From positions 558,001 through 622,000 of the forward strand of contig CAVXHK010000003.1 of the NCBI GenBank assembly GCA_963761705.1: DNA of 64,000 bases, in the 5' to 3' direction. A model generated the notes under the pieces. The model was not told where the DNA came from, did no database searches, and saw nothing but the letters and a program-made list of their open reading frames with translations. The stretch is from CAVVKW01 sp963761705 (GTDB lineage: Bacteria > Verrucomicrobiota > Verrucomicrobiia > Chthoniobacterales > JAATET01). This document shows, one piece after another, positions 8,153 to 16,997 of this stretch (its first letter is position 1; every line of letters starts with the position of its first letter). The translations under genes were made by a program, and so were the position numbers.

Positions 8153-9583
8153 ATGAAGCTTCGAATCAAGACAACGGGAGTCATTCCTGAGCTTGAAGAC
8201 CAGTCGTCGCGGAGGGGGAGCGAACCCACGTCGGCGATCTGCCTTTTACTGCTCGCGATCACGGTCATCGGGTTGGCTTTGTTTGATTGGCACGGCGGGT
8301 ATTCGCCGCGGGCACTCGGCTTGTTGGTGGTTGGGCTCGCACTCACGGCGGCAGCCCTCCGGGGAGGCGGGCGGGTGGTGAGCAAAGGCATTGCGGTGGC
8401 GACGGGATTGACGGGGCTGCTGGTGAGTTTCGCTTTGATTGGCGGCAGTGACCCAGCGCTGGAGATGTTGGCGGGGACGAGGGTCCAGGATTTCTCCGGG
8501 TTGATCGCGGTCGCCGCTTTGGCGAGTGGCGTTGCGTTTCTCGGCGGAGAGCGGCTCGGACGATGGGCGGCGTGGCTGGCCGTGGGGATCTTTGCGTTGG
8601 CGGCGCTCTGGGTGTTGCACGCATCGCCGTCGCCGCGAATCGATGTCTTTTCTGTTCACCGCGAAGCGGCAGCGGGTGCGTTGGCGGGGAAGAATCCTTA
8701 CGCCATGCGATTCACGCAGGTCTATCCGAAGGAAATGGCCGAGTCGCTCTACGGGGCGGACGTCCTCGACGCCGAGGGCCGACTGGACGCGGGCTACACG
8801 TATCTGCCGCTGACGCTCTGGACGGCGGTGCCGGGTGCTTTGTTGGGTGACGTGCGATACGGAAGCGTGGCGGCGGTGGTCGTCGCGGCGGGCTTCCTGC
8901 TCGGGATCGGAGGGGGCGCGTGGGGGCGGTTGGTGGCGCTGACGTTTTTGTTTTCGCCGATGAATTTTTTCGTGATCGAGATGGCGTGGACCGAGGTGTA
9001 TTCCGCCGCCTTGTTCGCGGGATTTGTCTGGTGCTTGCTCGGAGCGGGCGGGTGGCGGCGGGGCGCGGCTCCGTGGATTTTCGGTTTGCTGCTGGTGAGT
9101 AAACAGCACCTGCCGTTGCTGCTACTGCCGACGGCTTGGGTGTGCCTGCCGGAGACGCGGAGGCCGGCGTTTCTCTGGCGGATGGTCGTGGCCGGGACGG
9201 TCGTGACGCTGCCAATGATCCTGTGGGATCCGGCGGCGTTCTGGAATTCGACGGTGGTGGTGCTCGCGAAGGTGCCGTTTCGGACCGATGGGTTGACGGT
9301 CGGGTCGGCTCTGCACGGGGCGGGGCTGAACCTCCCGGCTTCGGCGTGGTGGGTGGCCGGGTTGGCGGGAATCAGCGCGGTCTGGGCGTGGCTTGGGCGG
9401 TGCGGAGGCGATCGGATTTTTCGCCTCGGCGTCGGGAGTGGCTTGGCGATGGGCGTGTTTTTCATCCTGAGTAAACAGGCGTTCTGTAACTATTATTTTC
9501 TGGTGATCGCCTGCTTGGCGACGGGGTTGGCGGTGTTGGTTCGGGGTCAGCTCAGCAAGAATGAGGTCGATATCCGCAATTGA
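8153..9583 (+). CDS. Polytopic membrane protein, GT-C/GT87-like
   Basis: About 476 residues with ten or more hydrophobic segments after a hydrophilic N-terminus of some 30 residues. The first large non-membrane loop contains PRIDVFSVHREAAAGALAGKN-PY, which resembles the acidic loop of DUF2029/GT87 polyprenyl-phosphate-sugar mannosyltransferases (Asp-Val-Phe followed by G-x-N-P-Y). The function, transfer of a sugar from a lipid carrier outside the membrane, is inferred from that fold and is not certain. The frame is open upstream to 7952, but that part overlaps the divergent porin gene, so I chose the ATG at 8153. Confidence 0.6.
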   Translation: MKLRIKTTGVIPELEDQSSRRGSEPTSAICLLLLAITVIGLALFDWHGGYSPRALGLLVVGLALTAAALRGGGRVVSKGIAVATGLTGLLVSFALIGGSDPALEMLAGTRVQDFSGLIAVAALASGVAFLGGERLGRWAAWLAVGIFALAALWVLHASPSPRIDVFSVHREAAAGALAGKNPYAMRFTQVYPKEMAESLYGADVLDAEGRLDAGYTYLPLTLWTAVPGALLGDVRYGSVAAVVVAAGFLLGIGGGAWGRLVALTFLFSPMNFFVIEMAWTEVYSAALFAGFVWCLLGAGGWRRGAAPWIFGLLLVSKQHLPLLLLPTAWVCLPETRRPAFLWRMVVAGTVVTLPMILWDPAAFWNSTVVVLAKVPFRTDGLTVGSALHGAGLNLPASAWWVAGLAGISAVWAWLGRCGGDRIFRLGVGSGLAMGVFFILSKQAFCNYYFLVIACLATGLAVLVRGQLSKNEVDIRN

Positions 9584-9829
9584 CATTGAACCGGGAGAGC
9601 GGCGACGGACGAAGTAGGCCCGCGACAGCTTCTCCCCACCGACTCGATCCTGAGTTGCGAGTTGGTCTCGACCAGCTGGCGGCGTTGTTGGAAGTTTGCG
9701 CCTGGGCGCACGGCGATTGCGGCCTTCCGATCGATGCTCGACTCGGCGCTGCGGGAGAAGTTTCGGCCTCCACCCTTCGTGGATTGCTCGTAGACAATCA
9801 TCGGATATTAGCGCATCTAATTTGAGAAA
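9584..9829. other. Intergenic region, no gene recognised
   Basis: This 246-bp gap precedes nuoG. Short open frames exist on both strands (for example 9580-9825), but none has a recognisable domain, ribosome site or signal peptide. The AT-rich stretch around 9795-9829 just before nuoG could hold promoter elements. No repeat or RNA gene was seen. Confidence 0.5.
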
Positions 9830-11491
9830 ATGACGGCCACCGAAACCGAGAAAAAGACCGAAGTGCAGATGATCAACGTCCAGGTGGACGGGGAATGGAA
9901 ATCGTTCCCCAAGGGCACCAAATTGATCGAGGCCTGCATGAAAAGCGGGCATTTCGTGCCGCACTACTGCTACCACCCGAAACTGAGCACGCCGGGAAAT
10001 TGCCGGATGTGCCTCGTGGAAATGGGCATGCCCAAGCGCGACGCCGAGCGCAACGTGGTGACCGGCGAGGACGGGAAACCGGAAATCGCGTGGGGGCCGC
10101 GGCCCGCGATTTCTTGCGCGACGGAGATCTCCGAAGGGATGGGCGTGCGGACTGAGTCGCCGATGGTCGAGGAGTGCCGGAAGGGCGTGATGGAATTTCT
10201 CCTCATCAATCACCCGCTGGATTGCACGATCTGCGATCAGGCCGGGGAGTGCAAGCTGCAGGAATTCAGCGTGGAGTTCGGCAACGGCGACTCGCGCTTC
10301 CTCGAGGACAAGGTCAAGAAGCCGAAGCGCCAGGACATCGGGCGCAACATCGTGCTCGACGACGAGCGCTGCATCATGTGCTCGCGGTGCGTTCGGTTCA
10401 TGCAGGAGATCGCCGAGGACGACGTGCTCGGATTTCTGAATCGCGGGAGCCAGACGACGTTGTCGGTGTATCCGGGCAAGCGGCTGGATAACAATTATTC
10501 GCTCAACACGGTCGACATCTGCCCGGTGGGTGCGCTCACGAGCAAGGACTTTCGATTCCAGATGCGGGTGTGGTTCCTGAAGGAAACCAAGTCCATTGAC
10601 GTGAATTGTGGGCAGGGGACAAACATCCTCATCGGCAGCCGCGAGAACACGATCTACCGGATCACGCCGCGCGAGAACGACGCGGTGAACTCCTGCTGGA
10701 TGCCGGACACCCACCGGCTGAACTTCCACCATCTCAACGACGACTCACGGCTGAAAGAGCCGGTCGTGAGTGGCGGTGAGGCTCCAACGAAATGGTCGGA
10801 GGCGATCCGGGTCGCTGGCGACCGGTTGAAGTCGTTTGAGCCGTCGGAGATCGCGATCATCGCGTCGGCGCGGATGACCAACGAGGAACTTTACCTAACG
10901 AAGCGACTGGCAGATTCGCTTGGGACGAAGCAGATCGACGTCGTTGCGCGCAAGCAGGAGGGCGACGGATTTCTCATCTCCGAAGATGGCAATCCGAACA
11001 CGACGGGCGCGAAGCTGCTTGGCGTGGCGACCGGGAAGCTGACCGACATCGCGTATGGGATCAGCAACGGAAGCGTGAAGGCGCTGATCTGTCTCGGCGA
11101 AGACGTGACCGAGTGCGGGATCGACGCAGCAGATCTCGAGAAGCTCGATTGCGTGGTTGCAACGGCGATCCTCCCGAGCGCGACAACCCGGGCGGCGACC
11201 GTGGTTTTGCCATCGGCGGGGTTCTCGGAGAAGCGTGGCTCGATGATCAATCTGGCCGGTCGGATTCAACGGCTGAACCGGGCGGTGAGTTCGCCGGGGC
11301 AGGCGCGGGACGACTGGGAGATCTTACGCGATCTCATTCAGGCCGTCGGCGGTTCGAACGGGATCTACGCGATCGAGGAGGTCTTCAAGGCAATGGCGGC
11401 TGACACGCCGGCGCTGGCCGGACTTTCTTTAATCAAGATGGGCGATCTCGGCGTCGAATTGCAGCTGGCTGAGGACAGTCGGCGGGGCTGA
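9830..11491 (+). CDS. nuoG: NADH-quinone oxidoreductase subunit G (short form)
   Basis: Iron-sulfur subunit of complex I, 553 residues. The N-terminal 2Fe-2S site uses C47, C58, C61 and C96. The Hx3Cx2Cx5C cluster is at H128, C132, C135 and C141, and the next 4Fe-4S site at C181, C184, C187 and C231. After that comes the CGQGTNILIG stretch and a shortened molybdopterin-oxidoreductase-like domain with no sign of cofactor ligands. NuoG is often 700-900 residues, so this C-terminal part is reduced. The gene is alone on the plus strand; nuoE and nuoF are 17 kb away. A related diaphorase or hydrogenase subunit is the alternative, but the nuoEF pair in the window favours complex I. Confidence 0.88.
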   Translation: MTATETEKKTEVQMINVQVDGEWKSFPKGTKLIEACMKSGHFVPHYCYHPKLSTPGNCRMCLVEMGMPKRDAERNVVTGEDGKPEIAWGPRPAISCATEISEGMGVRTESPMVEECRKGVMEFLLINHPLDCTICDQAGECKLQEFSVEFGNGDSRFLEDKVKKPKRQDIGRNIVLDDERCIMCSRCVRFMQEIAEDDVLGFLNRGSQTTLSVYPGKRLDNNYSLNTVDICPVGALTSKDFRFQMRVWFLKETKSIDVNCGQGTNILIGSRENTIYRITPRENDAVNSCWMPDTHRLNFHHLNDDSRLKEPVVSGGEAPTKWSEAIRVAGDRLKSFEPSEIAIIASARMTNEELYLTKRLADSLGTKQIDVVARKQEGDGFLISEDGNPNTTGAKLLGVATGKLTDIAYGISNGSVKALICLGEDVTECGIDAADLEKLDCVVATAILPSATTRAATVVLPSAGFSEKRGSMINLAGRIQRLNRAVSSPGQARDDWEILRDLIQAVGGSNGIYAIEEVFKAMAADTPALAGLSLIKMGDLGVELQLAEDSRRG

Positions 11492-11554
11492 ACTTTTTGT
11501 CAGAAATCGTCGGGGGGCGCGGAATAAATGGGGTGCCCGACGACTCGAAGGGAC

Positions 11555-12553
11555 ATGAAAGCCGCTTTGCTCCTTTTCGCGTTGGTCCCGATCCTGCCTG
11601 CCGGGGCGGAAATTATCGTTCAGCCGGGCGGTTCGATTCAGGAGGCGATTGATCTGGCGGTGAGCGGCGAACGCATCACGCTCGAGGCTGGGCGCTACGA
11701 GGGGAATCTGGATTTTTCGGGGAAGGAGATCACCGTTCGAGGTGTCGGGCCGGAGTCGGTGATCGTCGGGGATGGGAACGGGTCGGTGGTGAGGTTTGGG
11801 TCGGGCGAGGGGAGCCGTTCCGTCCTGGACTCGGTGACGGTGACGGGTGGGTTTGCCGATGACGGCGGGGGCATTCTGATCGAGAACAGCTCGCCGTCGA
11901 TCCGGCGGACGGTGATCTTTGACAACCAGGCCAACGACATGGGGGCCGGAATCTACGTGCGCGGTCGGCGATCCCGACCGGTGATCGCGAACAACCTTCT
12001 CGCTTATAACCTCGATCCGCGACCGCTGGCGACTTCGGACGCGCACCAAATATTCGTCGACAGCGGTGCGAGCGCGGTCGTGGTGAACAACACGATCGTG
12101 CGGGGGAACGGGAACGCGCTGCTGCTGCAGGGCGGTCCGCGACCGACGGTGGTACGAAACAATTTGTTCGTTCTCAATGGCTCGCGTCTTCCGAGCGGGG
12201 CACCGACGGGCCGGGGAATCTGCGATTTCGGCGGTTCGGCGCGGATCCAGGACAACCTGTTTTACCGGAACGCGCGGTCGGCGGTGCTCACCGGGAATTT
12301 CGAAGATTATCGACTCGTGAGCGATGCCGAGATCGCCGTGAACGAGCCGAGGTTTCGCTCGAACGAGGATGGGAATCCGCGCTTCCGGGGTCGGGCGGGT
12401 CGCCGGGTGCCGAACGAGCTGGACGCGACCGCTTTCGTGCCGCGGCGGACGAGTCCCGGGGTGGATGCAGGATCGACGGCGCGTCGGTTCAGGGATCGGG
12501 ATGGGTCGCGGAACGATCTGGGGCACACGGGTGGGCCGCTCGGTTGGCGGTAG
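11555..12553 (+). CDS. Secreted right-handed beta-helix protein
   Basis: About 332 residues. Starting at the ATG at 11555 gives a clean signal peptide (MKAALLLFALVPILPAGAE). The mature part has short repeating turns such as GNLDFSGKEITVRGVG, GGILIENSSPSIRRTVIFD and NNLLAYNLD, a pattern of parallel beta-helix proteins related to pectate lyases and DUF1565. The C-terminal GVDAGSTARRFRDRDGSRNDLG motif, with D-x-D-G-S-R-N-D-x-G, is common at the end of secreted choice-of-anchor or right-handed helix proteins of this phylum. No catalytic residues can be assigned. An upstream in-frame ATG at 11528 is less likely because it would mask the signal peptide. Confidence 0.72.
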   Translation: MKAALLLFALVPILPAGAEIIVQPGGSIQEAIDLAVSGERITLEAGRYEGNLDFSGKEITVRGVGPESVIVGDGNGSVVRFGSGEGSRSVLDSVTVTGGFADDGGGILIENSSPSIRRTVIFDNQANDMGAGIYVRGRRSRPVIANNLLAYNLDPRPLATSDAHQIFVDSGASAVVVNNTIVRGNGNALLLQGGPRPTVVRNNLFVLNGSRLPSGAPTGRGICDFGGSARIQDNLFYRNARSAVLTGNFEDYRLVSDAEIAVNEPRFRSNEDGNPRFRGRAGRRVPNELDATAFVPRRTSPGVDAGSTARRFRDRDGSRNDLGHTGGPLGWR

Positions 12554-12660
12554 GCGGAATCTGTGGGGTCGGAAAGTTTTCTCTCGTGGCGTGGTGCCGG
12601 GCTGGAGCCGAAGCGCAGCGGAGACAGTCTTGGCTCTGCGGGACAAACCCGACACGAGCA

Positions 12661-12687
12661 GGCTGGAAGCCGGCGCTCCCCGTGGTG
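12661..12687. repeat. GGCT-GGA-AGCC hairpin repeat
   Basis: GGCTGGAAGCC followed by GGCGCTCCCCGTGGTG, lying between the convergent ends of the beta-helix gene and truA. The same 27-base string with few changes recurs at 32561-32586. Its position suggests a two-way transcription end, but there is no T-tract. Confidence 0.6.
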
Positions 12688-12688
12688 A

Positions 12689-13426
12689 TTAGTAGATCAC
12701 CCGGACGAGGGTGAGACCGTCGGGGGGGGCGACTCGGTTGGATTTTTTGCCGTCGGGGTTGTCGATGAGGTCGGTGAGCCACGACTCGGGATTGCGGTTC
12801 TGGGCGATGCGGAGGGCGGAGGCGGTGAGCATGCGAACCATTTTGTAGAGAAAGCCGTTGCCGGTGTAGGTGATGCGGATCGTGCGAGTCGTCGCTTGGA
12901 CATCGACGGAAAAAATTTCGCGGATGGTGCTCTTTGGGGGCGGGCGGCGGTTGGCGGAGAGGTGTCGAAAGTCGTGGGTGCCTTCGTAAAGCGCGAGGGC
13001 GGCGCGGAATTTTTCCAAGTCGATGGGCTGGGGGACGTGCCAGGCGCGGTGGTGGAGGTGGGGTGGTAAGATCGGGCTGGTGTGAATGACGTAGCGGTAG
13101 ACCTTCGCCTTGGCGGAGTAGCGGGCGTGAAACTCGGGGCGGGCGCGGCGGAGGGCGGTGACGCGGATGCCGGGCGGGAGGGTGGCGTTGAGGGCGCGCT
13201 GGAGGTCGGGGGGCTTGATGGCGAGGCCGGGGACGTCGGCGTGGGCGACCTGGGCGAGGGCGTGGACACCGGCGTCGGTGCGGCCAGCTCCGTGAACGGC
13301 GACCCGCTGGTGGGTGACCTTGGTGAACGCCCGCTCGATGCGGGACTGGATCGAGTCGGCGTCGGTCTGCCGCTGCCAGCCGGCGAAGGGCGCGCCGTCG
13401 TAGGCGATGGTGAGGCGGAGGCGCAC
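12689..13426 (-). CDS. truA: tRNA pseudouridine(38-40) synthase TruA
   Basis: TruA makes pseudouridine at positions 38-40 of the tRNA anticodon stem. The catalytic motif GAGRTDAGVHA contains Asp51. The N-terminal IAYDGAPFAGWQRQ and the C-terminal FLYKMVRMLTASALRIA are family signatures. Its 245 residues are normal. The start is 6 bp after the ruvX stop, so ruvX and truA probably share a transcript. Confidence 0.95.
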   Translation of the reverse strand: MRLRLTIAYDGAPFAGWQRQTDADSIQSRIERAFTKVTHQRVAVHGAGRTDAGVHALAQVAHADVPGLAIKPPDLQRALNATLPPGIRVTALRRARPEFHARYSAKAKVYRYVIHTSPILPPHLHHRAWHVPQPIDLEKFRAALALYEGTHDFRHLSANRRPPPKSTIREIFSVDVQATTRTIRITYTGNGFLYKMVRMLTASALRIAQNRNPESWLTDLIDNPDGKKSNRVAPPDGLTLVRVIY

Positions 13427-13432
13427 GGGTGC

Positions 13433-13873
13433 TTATTCGTCCGGAAGGGGCGGGAGGCCGGTCTGGCCGTCGAGATAGGTCTGGAGGATCACTTGGGCGG
13501 CGGCCTGGTCGATGACGCCGCGTTGCTGATGGGCTTTACGGCCGGCTTCCTGGAGAGAACGCTGGGCCGAGACGGTGGAAAGGCGCTCGTCGACGGTCGT
13601 GACCTCACAGCGAATCGAGGCGCGGAGTTTTTCGACGAACGCGGCGACTTTGGCGGCGGCGGGACCGTGGGAGCCGTCCATGTTGCGCGGGAGGCCCACG
13701 ACGATGAGGCCAACGTCGCGAGATTCGACGACCTCGCGGATGCGGCGGACGGGCGAGATCTTTTTGACGTCGATGGTCTCGAGCGGGTGAGCCAGAAAAT
13801 TGAGTTCGTCGCTGAGCGCGAGCCCGATGCGGGCGTCACCGTGGTCGACACCGAGGATGCGTTGAGCCGTCAT
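13433..13873 (-). CDS. ruvX: Holliday junction resolvase-like RuvX (YqgF)
   Basis: RNase H-fold protein of 146 residues, involved in pre-16S rRNA 5' processing in E. coli. The N-terminal ILGVDHGDARIGLALSDE holds the first catalytic aspartate (D10). VVGLPRNMDGSHG and VDERLSTVSAQRSL follow, and DQAAAQVILQTYLD closes the active site. The ATG at 13873 gives the standard start; the frame is open upstream but overlaps the divergent membrane-protein gene. It lies 6 bp before truA. Confidence 0.93.
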   Translation of the reverse strand: MTAQRILGVDHGDARIGLALSDELNFLAHPLETIDVKKISPVRRIREVVESRDVGLIVVGLPRNMDGSHGPAAAKVAAFVEKLRASIRCEVTTVDERLSTVSAQRSLQEAGRKAHQQRGVIDQAAAQVILQTYLDGQTGLPPLPDE

Positions 13874-13885
13874 TTGCAGTTGAAA

Positions 13886-14215
13886 ATGACACACACCGCT
13901 CCTAGCTTCCAGCCCATGGTCTTTCTCCCGATCTCGAAGTTTGGTCAGAACCTCCCGGTGTCTGGTCTGGTCGCATTTTCCCAAGCTGCCGTTGGTCTCG
14001 GCATTGGTCTCCTCGTCGCCGACAAAATCGGTCTGGTTTCGCGGCAGCGCACGGCTATCGCGCTCATCGGAGCCGGGACCGCGGCGGTCGTGCCATTTGC
14101 GGCGGGCGTGTTCACCCGCATCAAGGACCGGCCGGATTCCTCGAGTCGAATGCGGCAGCAGCTCAATTCGATCCGCGGTAACGCGAGCATCGAGGAGCTC
14201 GAAGAAATCGTCTGA
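13886..14215 (+). CDS. Small two-helix membrane protein, unknown
   Basis: A protein of about 109 residues, not recognised. It has two hydrophobic segments (around residues 25-48 and 55-75) and a charged C-terminal tail ending in ASIEELEEIV. It is divergent from ruvX with 12 bp between the two ATGs, and its TGA is followed 2 bp later by the TTG start of maf, so it may be expressed with maf. An internal ATG at 13916 is an alternative start. The frame is open far upstream, but that part is the shadow of ruvX and truA. The hydrophobic pattern and coupling to maf support a real gene. Confidence 0.6.
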   Translation: MTHTAPSFQPMVFLPISKFGQNLPVSGLVAFSQAAVGLGIGLLVADKIGLVSRQRTAIALIGAGTAAVVPFAAGVFTRIKDRPDSSSRMRQQLNSIRGNASIEELEEIV

Positions 14216-14217
14216 GT

Positions 14218-14802
14218 TTGGCGAGCGAAGAGGGGCCGGGTAGTCGGCCGATCGTGCTGGCCTCGCGGTCCCCGAGGCGGATCGAGTTGCTCGCGGTGGC
14301 GGGTTTGGCGGTCGAGTGCTTGCCCGCGGACGTTCGGGAGGCGGTCGACATCGACGAGACGCCGCGAGAGCTCGCAATGTTTAACGCGGAGCTGAAAGCA
14401 AACGCCGTCGTGGCGCGACGGCGCGATGCGGTCGTGATCGGAGCGGATACAATCGTCGTGCTCGGGGCCGAGATTTTTGGAAAACCGGCGGACCTCGACG
14501 ACGCCAGGCGGATGCTGGCGCGGCTGGCCGGGCAAACGCACGAGGTGATCACCGGAGTGTGCGTGGTGGACGGGGTGAGCGGGCGAAAGGAGACGTTCGC
14601 GGAGTCGACGTTCGTCCGGTTTCGTGGGTTGGACGCGGCGGCGATCGAAGCGTACCTGGCGCGGATCGACCCGCTGGACAAGGCGGGAGCCTACGCGGCG
14701 CAAGATGATCGGGGGGAGATCATCGAAGCGGTCGAGGGGTCGTTTGAGAATGTTGTGGGGTTGCCGGTGGAGCGAGTGGTGGAGGTGCTGAAGCTCATTT
14801 GA
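14218..14802 (+). CDS. maf: Maf family nucleotide pyrophosphatase
   Basis: Maf protein of 194 residues, a nucleoside triphosphate pyrophosphatase expected to hydrolyse dTTP/UTP or modified nucleotides. The N-terminal LASRSPRRIELL and the central VIGADTIVVLG (catalytic Asp) are typical. KAGAYAAQDDRG and the later GLPVERV complete the family motifs. No ATG lies before the first motif, so a TTG start at 14218 is the best choice, two bases after the upstream stop. Confidence 0.9.
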   Translation: MASEEGPGSRPIVLASRSPRRIELLAVAGLAVECLPADVREAVDIDETPRELAMFNAELKANAVVARRRDAVVIGADTIVVLGAEIFGKPADLDDARRMLARLAGQTHEVITGVCVVDGVSGRKETFAESTFVRFRGLDAAAIEAYLARIDPLDKAGAYAAQDDRGEIIEAVEGSFENVVGLPVERVVEVLKLI

Positions 14803-14825
14803 TCTTTCGGATCTGGGTTTGGAGA

Positions 14826-14868
14826 CTTGGCTGGAAGCCAAGGATACGTGGGTTCGGCTTCCAGCCGA
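14826..14868. terminator. Paired hairpins between maf and aroF
   Basis: Two adjacent hairpins lie between convergent genes. The first is CTTGGCT-GGA-AGCCAAG (14826-14842). The second is TCGGCT-TCC-AGCCGA (14854-14868), the same motif in reverse orientation. This arrangement would give each strand one hairpin with a GGA loop, fitting a bidirectional 3'-end signal. Confidence 0.55.
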
Positions 14869-14874
14869 CGGTGG

Positions 14875-15891
14875 TCACGCGACGCGGTTGGTGGCGATCA
14901 GGAATGGTTTGAGTGAATCAACGAGGTCGCGGAAGCCGTCGAAGGTGACTTGTTGCTGGCCGTCGGACAGGGCCTCGGCGGGATTCGGGTGAACTTCGAC
15001 GATGAGGCCGTCGGCTCCCATGGCGACGGCTCCGGCGCAGAGGGCGGTCACGAGGTCGGCGCGGCCGCAGCCCTGGCTCGGGTCGACGATGACGGGGAGG
15101 TGGGTTTCCTTTTTTGCGATGGCGACGGCGGAGAGGTCGAGGGTGTTGCGGGTGTAGGTCTCGAAGGTGCGGATGCCGCGTTCGCAGAGAATGACGTTCG
15201 GGTTCCCGTGGGCGAGGAGGTATTCCGACGCGAGGATCCACTCTTCGATTTTTTCGCTCATTCCGCGCTTGAGGAGGACGGGCTTCTTCGTGTGGGCGCA
15301 CTCGATGAGGAGCTGGAAATTCTGCGCGTTGCGAGCGCCGATCTGCAGGATGTCGGCGGTCTGGGCGACGTGCTCGACGTCGCGTTCGCTGAGGACTTCG
15401 GTGATGATCTTGAGGCCGGTGCGCTCCTTGGCTTCGCGGAGGAGGCGGAGACCTTCCTTGCCGAGACCCTGAAATTCGTAGGGCGAGGTGCGGGGTTTGT
15501 AGGCACCGCCGCGGAGGATCGTGGCGCCTGCGGCCTTCACGGCTTCGGCGGTGGCAAAGAGCTGGTCGGCATTCTCCACCGAGCACGGGCCGGCCATCAT
15601 GGTGAAAGTGGGTCCGCCAACCGGGACGCCGTCGACGTCGACGATGGTGTTCTCCGGGTGCGAGAGGCGGCTGGCGAGTTTGTAGCGTTTCTGGACGCGG
15701 AGGACGCTCTGGACCTGCGGGAGTGCGTTGAGGGACTCGAGCGTTTGGTTGGTCCGCTCGTCGCCGATGGCGGCGATGACGGTCTGCTCGACGCCGTGGA
15801 TGGGCGACGGCTCGTAGCCGAGCTTGGTGACCTCGGTGAGGACGGTGTCGATTTCGTCACGAGAAGAACCGGGGCGGAGAACGATGATCAT
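14875..15891 (-). CDS. aroF: 3-deoxy-7-phosphoheptulonate synthase
   Basis: First enzyme of the shikimate pathway; it joins phosphoenolpyruvate and erythrose 4-phosphate. The 338 residues carry an N-terminal ferredoxin-like regulatory domain (residues 1-70) as in Thermotoga-type DAHP synthases. The TIM barrel follows, with GPCSVE at 101-106, KPRTSPYEFQG at 132-142, and the metal-site segment VIVDPSQGCGR near 265. The extra N-terminal domain implies feedback control by an aromatic product. It is transcribed alone and divergent from the LOG gene. Confidence 0.95.
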   Translation of the reverse strand: MIIVLRPGSSRDEIDTVLTEVTKLGYEPSPIHGVEQTVIAAIGDERTNQTLESLNALPQVQSVLRVQKRYKLASRLSHPENTIVDVDGVPVGGPTFTMMAGPCSVENADQLFATAEAVKAAGATILRGGAYKPRTSPYEFQGLGKEGLRLLREAKERTGLKIITEVLSERDVEHVAQTADILQIGARNAQNFQLLIECAHTKKPVLLKRGMSEKIEEWILASEYLLAHGNPNVILCERGIRTFETYTRNTLDLSAVAIAKKETHLPVIVDPSQGCGRADLVTALCAGAVAMGADGLIVEVHPNPAEALSDGQQQVTFDGFRDLVDSLKPFLIATNRVA

Positions 15892-15944
15892 GGTGGGATG
15901 ACTTTGGCGGAAATCACGTTCCGTGGCACCGTCGAAGTTGAAGT

Positions 15945-16967
15945 ATGAGCGATAAAGAGATCGATGCGAGGATTAGGGAGCTGGTAGCGGAAGTTGCGAC
16001 GGGGCGCTCAGCGCATCTGGTGGAGGAATTGATCGCCACGGCGTTGAAGCTGGGCGAGGACCGGGCGGACTTGGGCGACCTGAAACTCTTCAACCGCTCG
16101 ATGCGTGAGATGCGCGATGCTGCGAAGGTCTTTGCCCGCTACCGGGGCCGGCGGAAAGTGGCTGTCTTCGGATCGGCGCGGACGCGAGCGGACAGCCCGG
16201 AGTTTGCGCTGGCACGAGAATTCTCCCGCCTCATGGTTCTCGAGGATTACATGATCATCACGGGCGGTGGCGACGGGATCATGGGTGCGGCGCAGGAGGG
16301 TGCGCGGGCTGCGAATAGCTTTGGGCTGAACATCGTGCTGCCGTTCGAGCAACGCGCGAACGAGACGATCCACGGCGACGAGAAGCTCATCGACTTCAAA
16401 TATTTCTTCACCCGGAAGCTCAATTTCATGAAAGAGACGCACGCGTTCGTGCTCTGCCCGGGCGGCTTCGGCACGCAAGACGAGGGATTCGAAGCGCTGA
16501 CGCTCATGCAGACCGGCAAGACGCAGATCGTCCCGATCATTCTGCTCGACCAGCCGGGCGGTCGGTATTGGGAGACGTGGCGGCAATTCGTCCGGACCGA
16601 TCTCCTCGGAAATGGCTTGGTCTCGGAGACGGATTTCCATTTGTTCCGCTCGACCCACAGCGCGGAGGAGGCGGTTGCGGAGGTGAGAAATTTTTACCGA
16701 GTCTTCCATTCCTACCGCTGGGTCCGCGAGAAGATGGTCGTGCGAATCCACCACCGGATCGCGGACTCGGCGCTCGCCGGGTTGAACGAGCGGTTCGCGA
16801 GCCTGCTGGTCGACGGCGCGATCGAGCAGGTCAGCGCGCTGCCGGAGGAGATCGACGATAACGAGATCGCGGCGCTGCCCCGTCTCGTGCTCGAGCCGCT
16901 CAAGCGGGACTTTGGTGTGATCCGGACGTTGCTCGACGCGATCAATGACTGCGCGGATTGGCGTTGA
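15945..16967 (+). CDS. LOG family protein
   Basis: Rossmann-like protein of 340 residues with the LOG signature PGGFGTQDE at 172-180 and GGGDGIM at 107-113. Small LOG proteins are cytokinin riboside 5'-monophosphate phosphoribohydrolases; larger ones such as PpnN cleave nucleotides to the base and ribose 5-phosphate. This one has about 70 extra N-terminal residues and 100 extra C-terminal residues, and so may belong with the long forms. It is followed 30 bp later by the DUF4159 gene. Confidence 0.85.
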   Translation: MSDKEIDARIRELVAEVATGRSAHLVEELIATALKLGEDRADLGDLKLFNRSMREMRDAAKVFARYRGRRKVAVFGSARTRADSPEFALAREFSRLMVLEDYMIITGGGDGIMGAAQEGARAANSFGLNIVLPFEQRANETIHGDEKLIDFKYFFTRKLNFMKETHAFVLCPGGFGTQDEGFEALTLMQTGKTQIVPIILLDQPGGRYWETWRQFVRTDLLGNGLVSETDFHLFRSTHSAEEAVAEVRNFYRVFHSYRWVREKMVVRIHHRIADSALAGLNERFASLLVDGAIEQVSALPEEIDDNEIAALPRLVLEPLKRDFGVIRTLLDAINDCADWR

Positions 16968-16997
16968 GTTTCTCGTGCGCTGGCGATACCTTTCGGC

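Noticed and set aside
9580..9825. Short open frame upstream of nuoG
   Set aside because: 81 codons without ribosome site, domain or hydrophobic pattern; a competing minus-strand frame of equal length exists.
9122..10732. Minus-strand open frame of 536 codons
   Set aside because: Spans the end of one plus-strand gene and most of nuoG in antisense; no domain.
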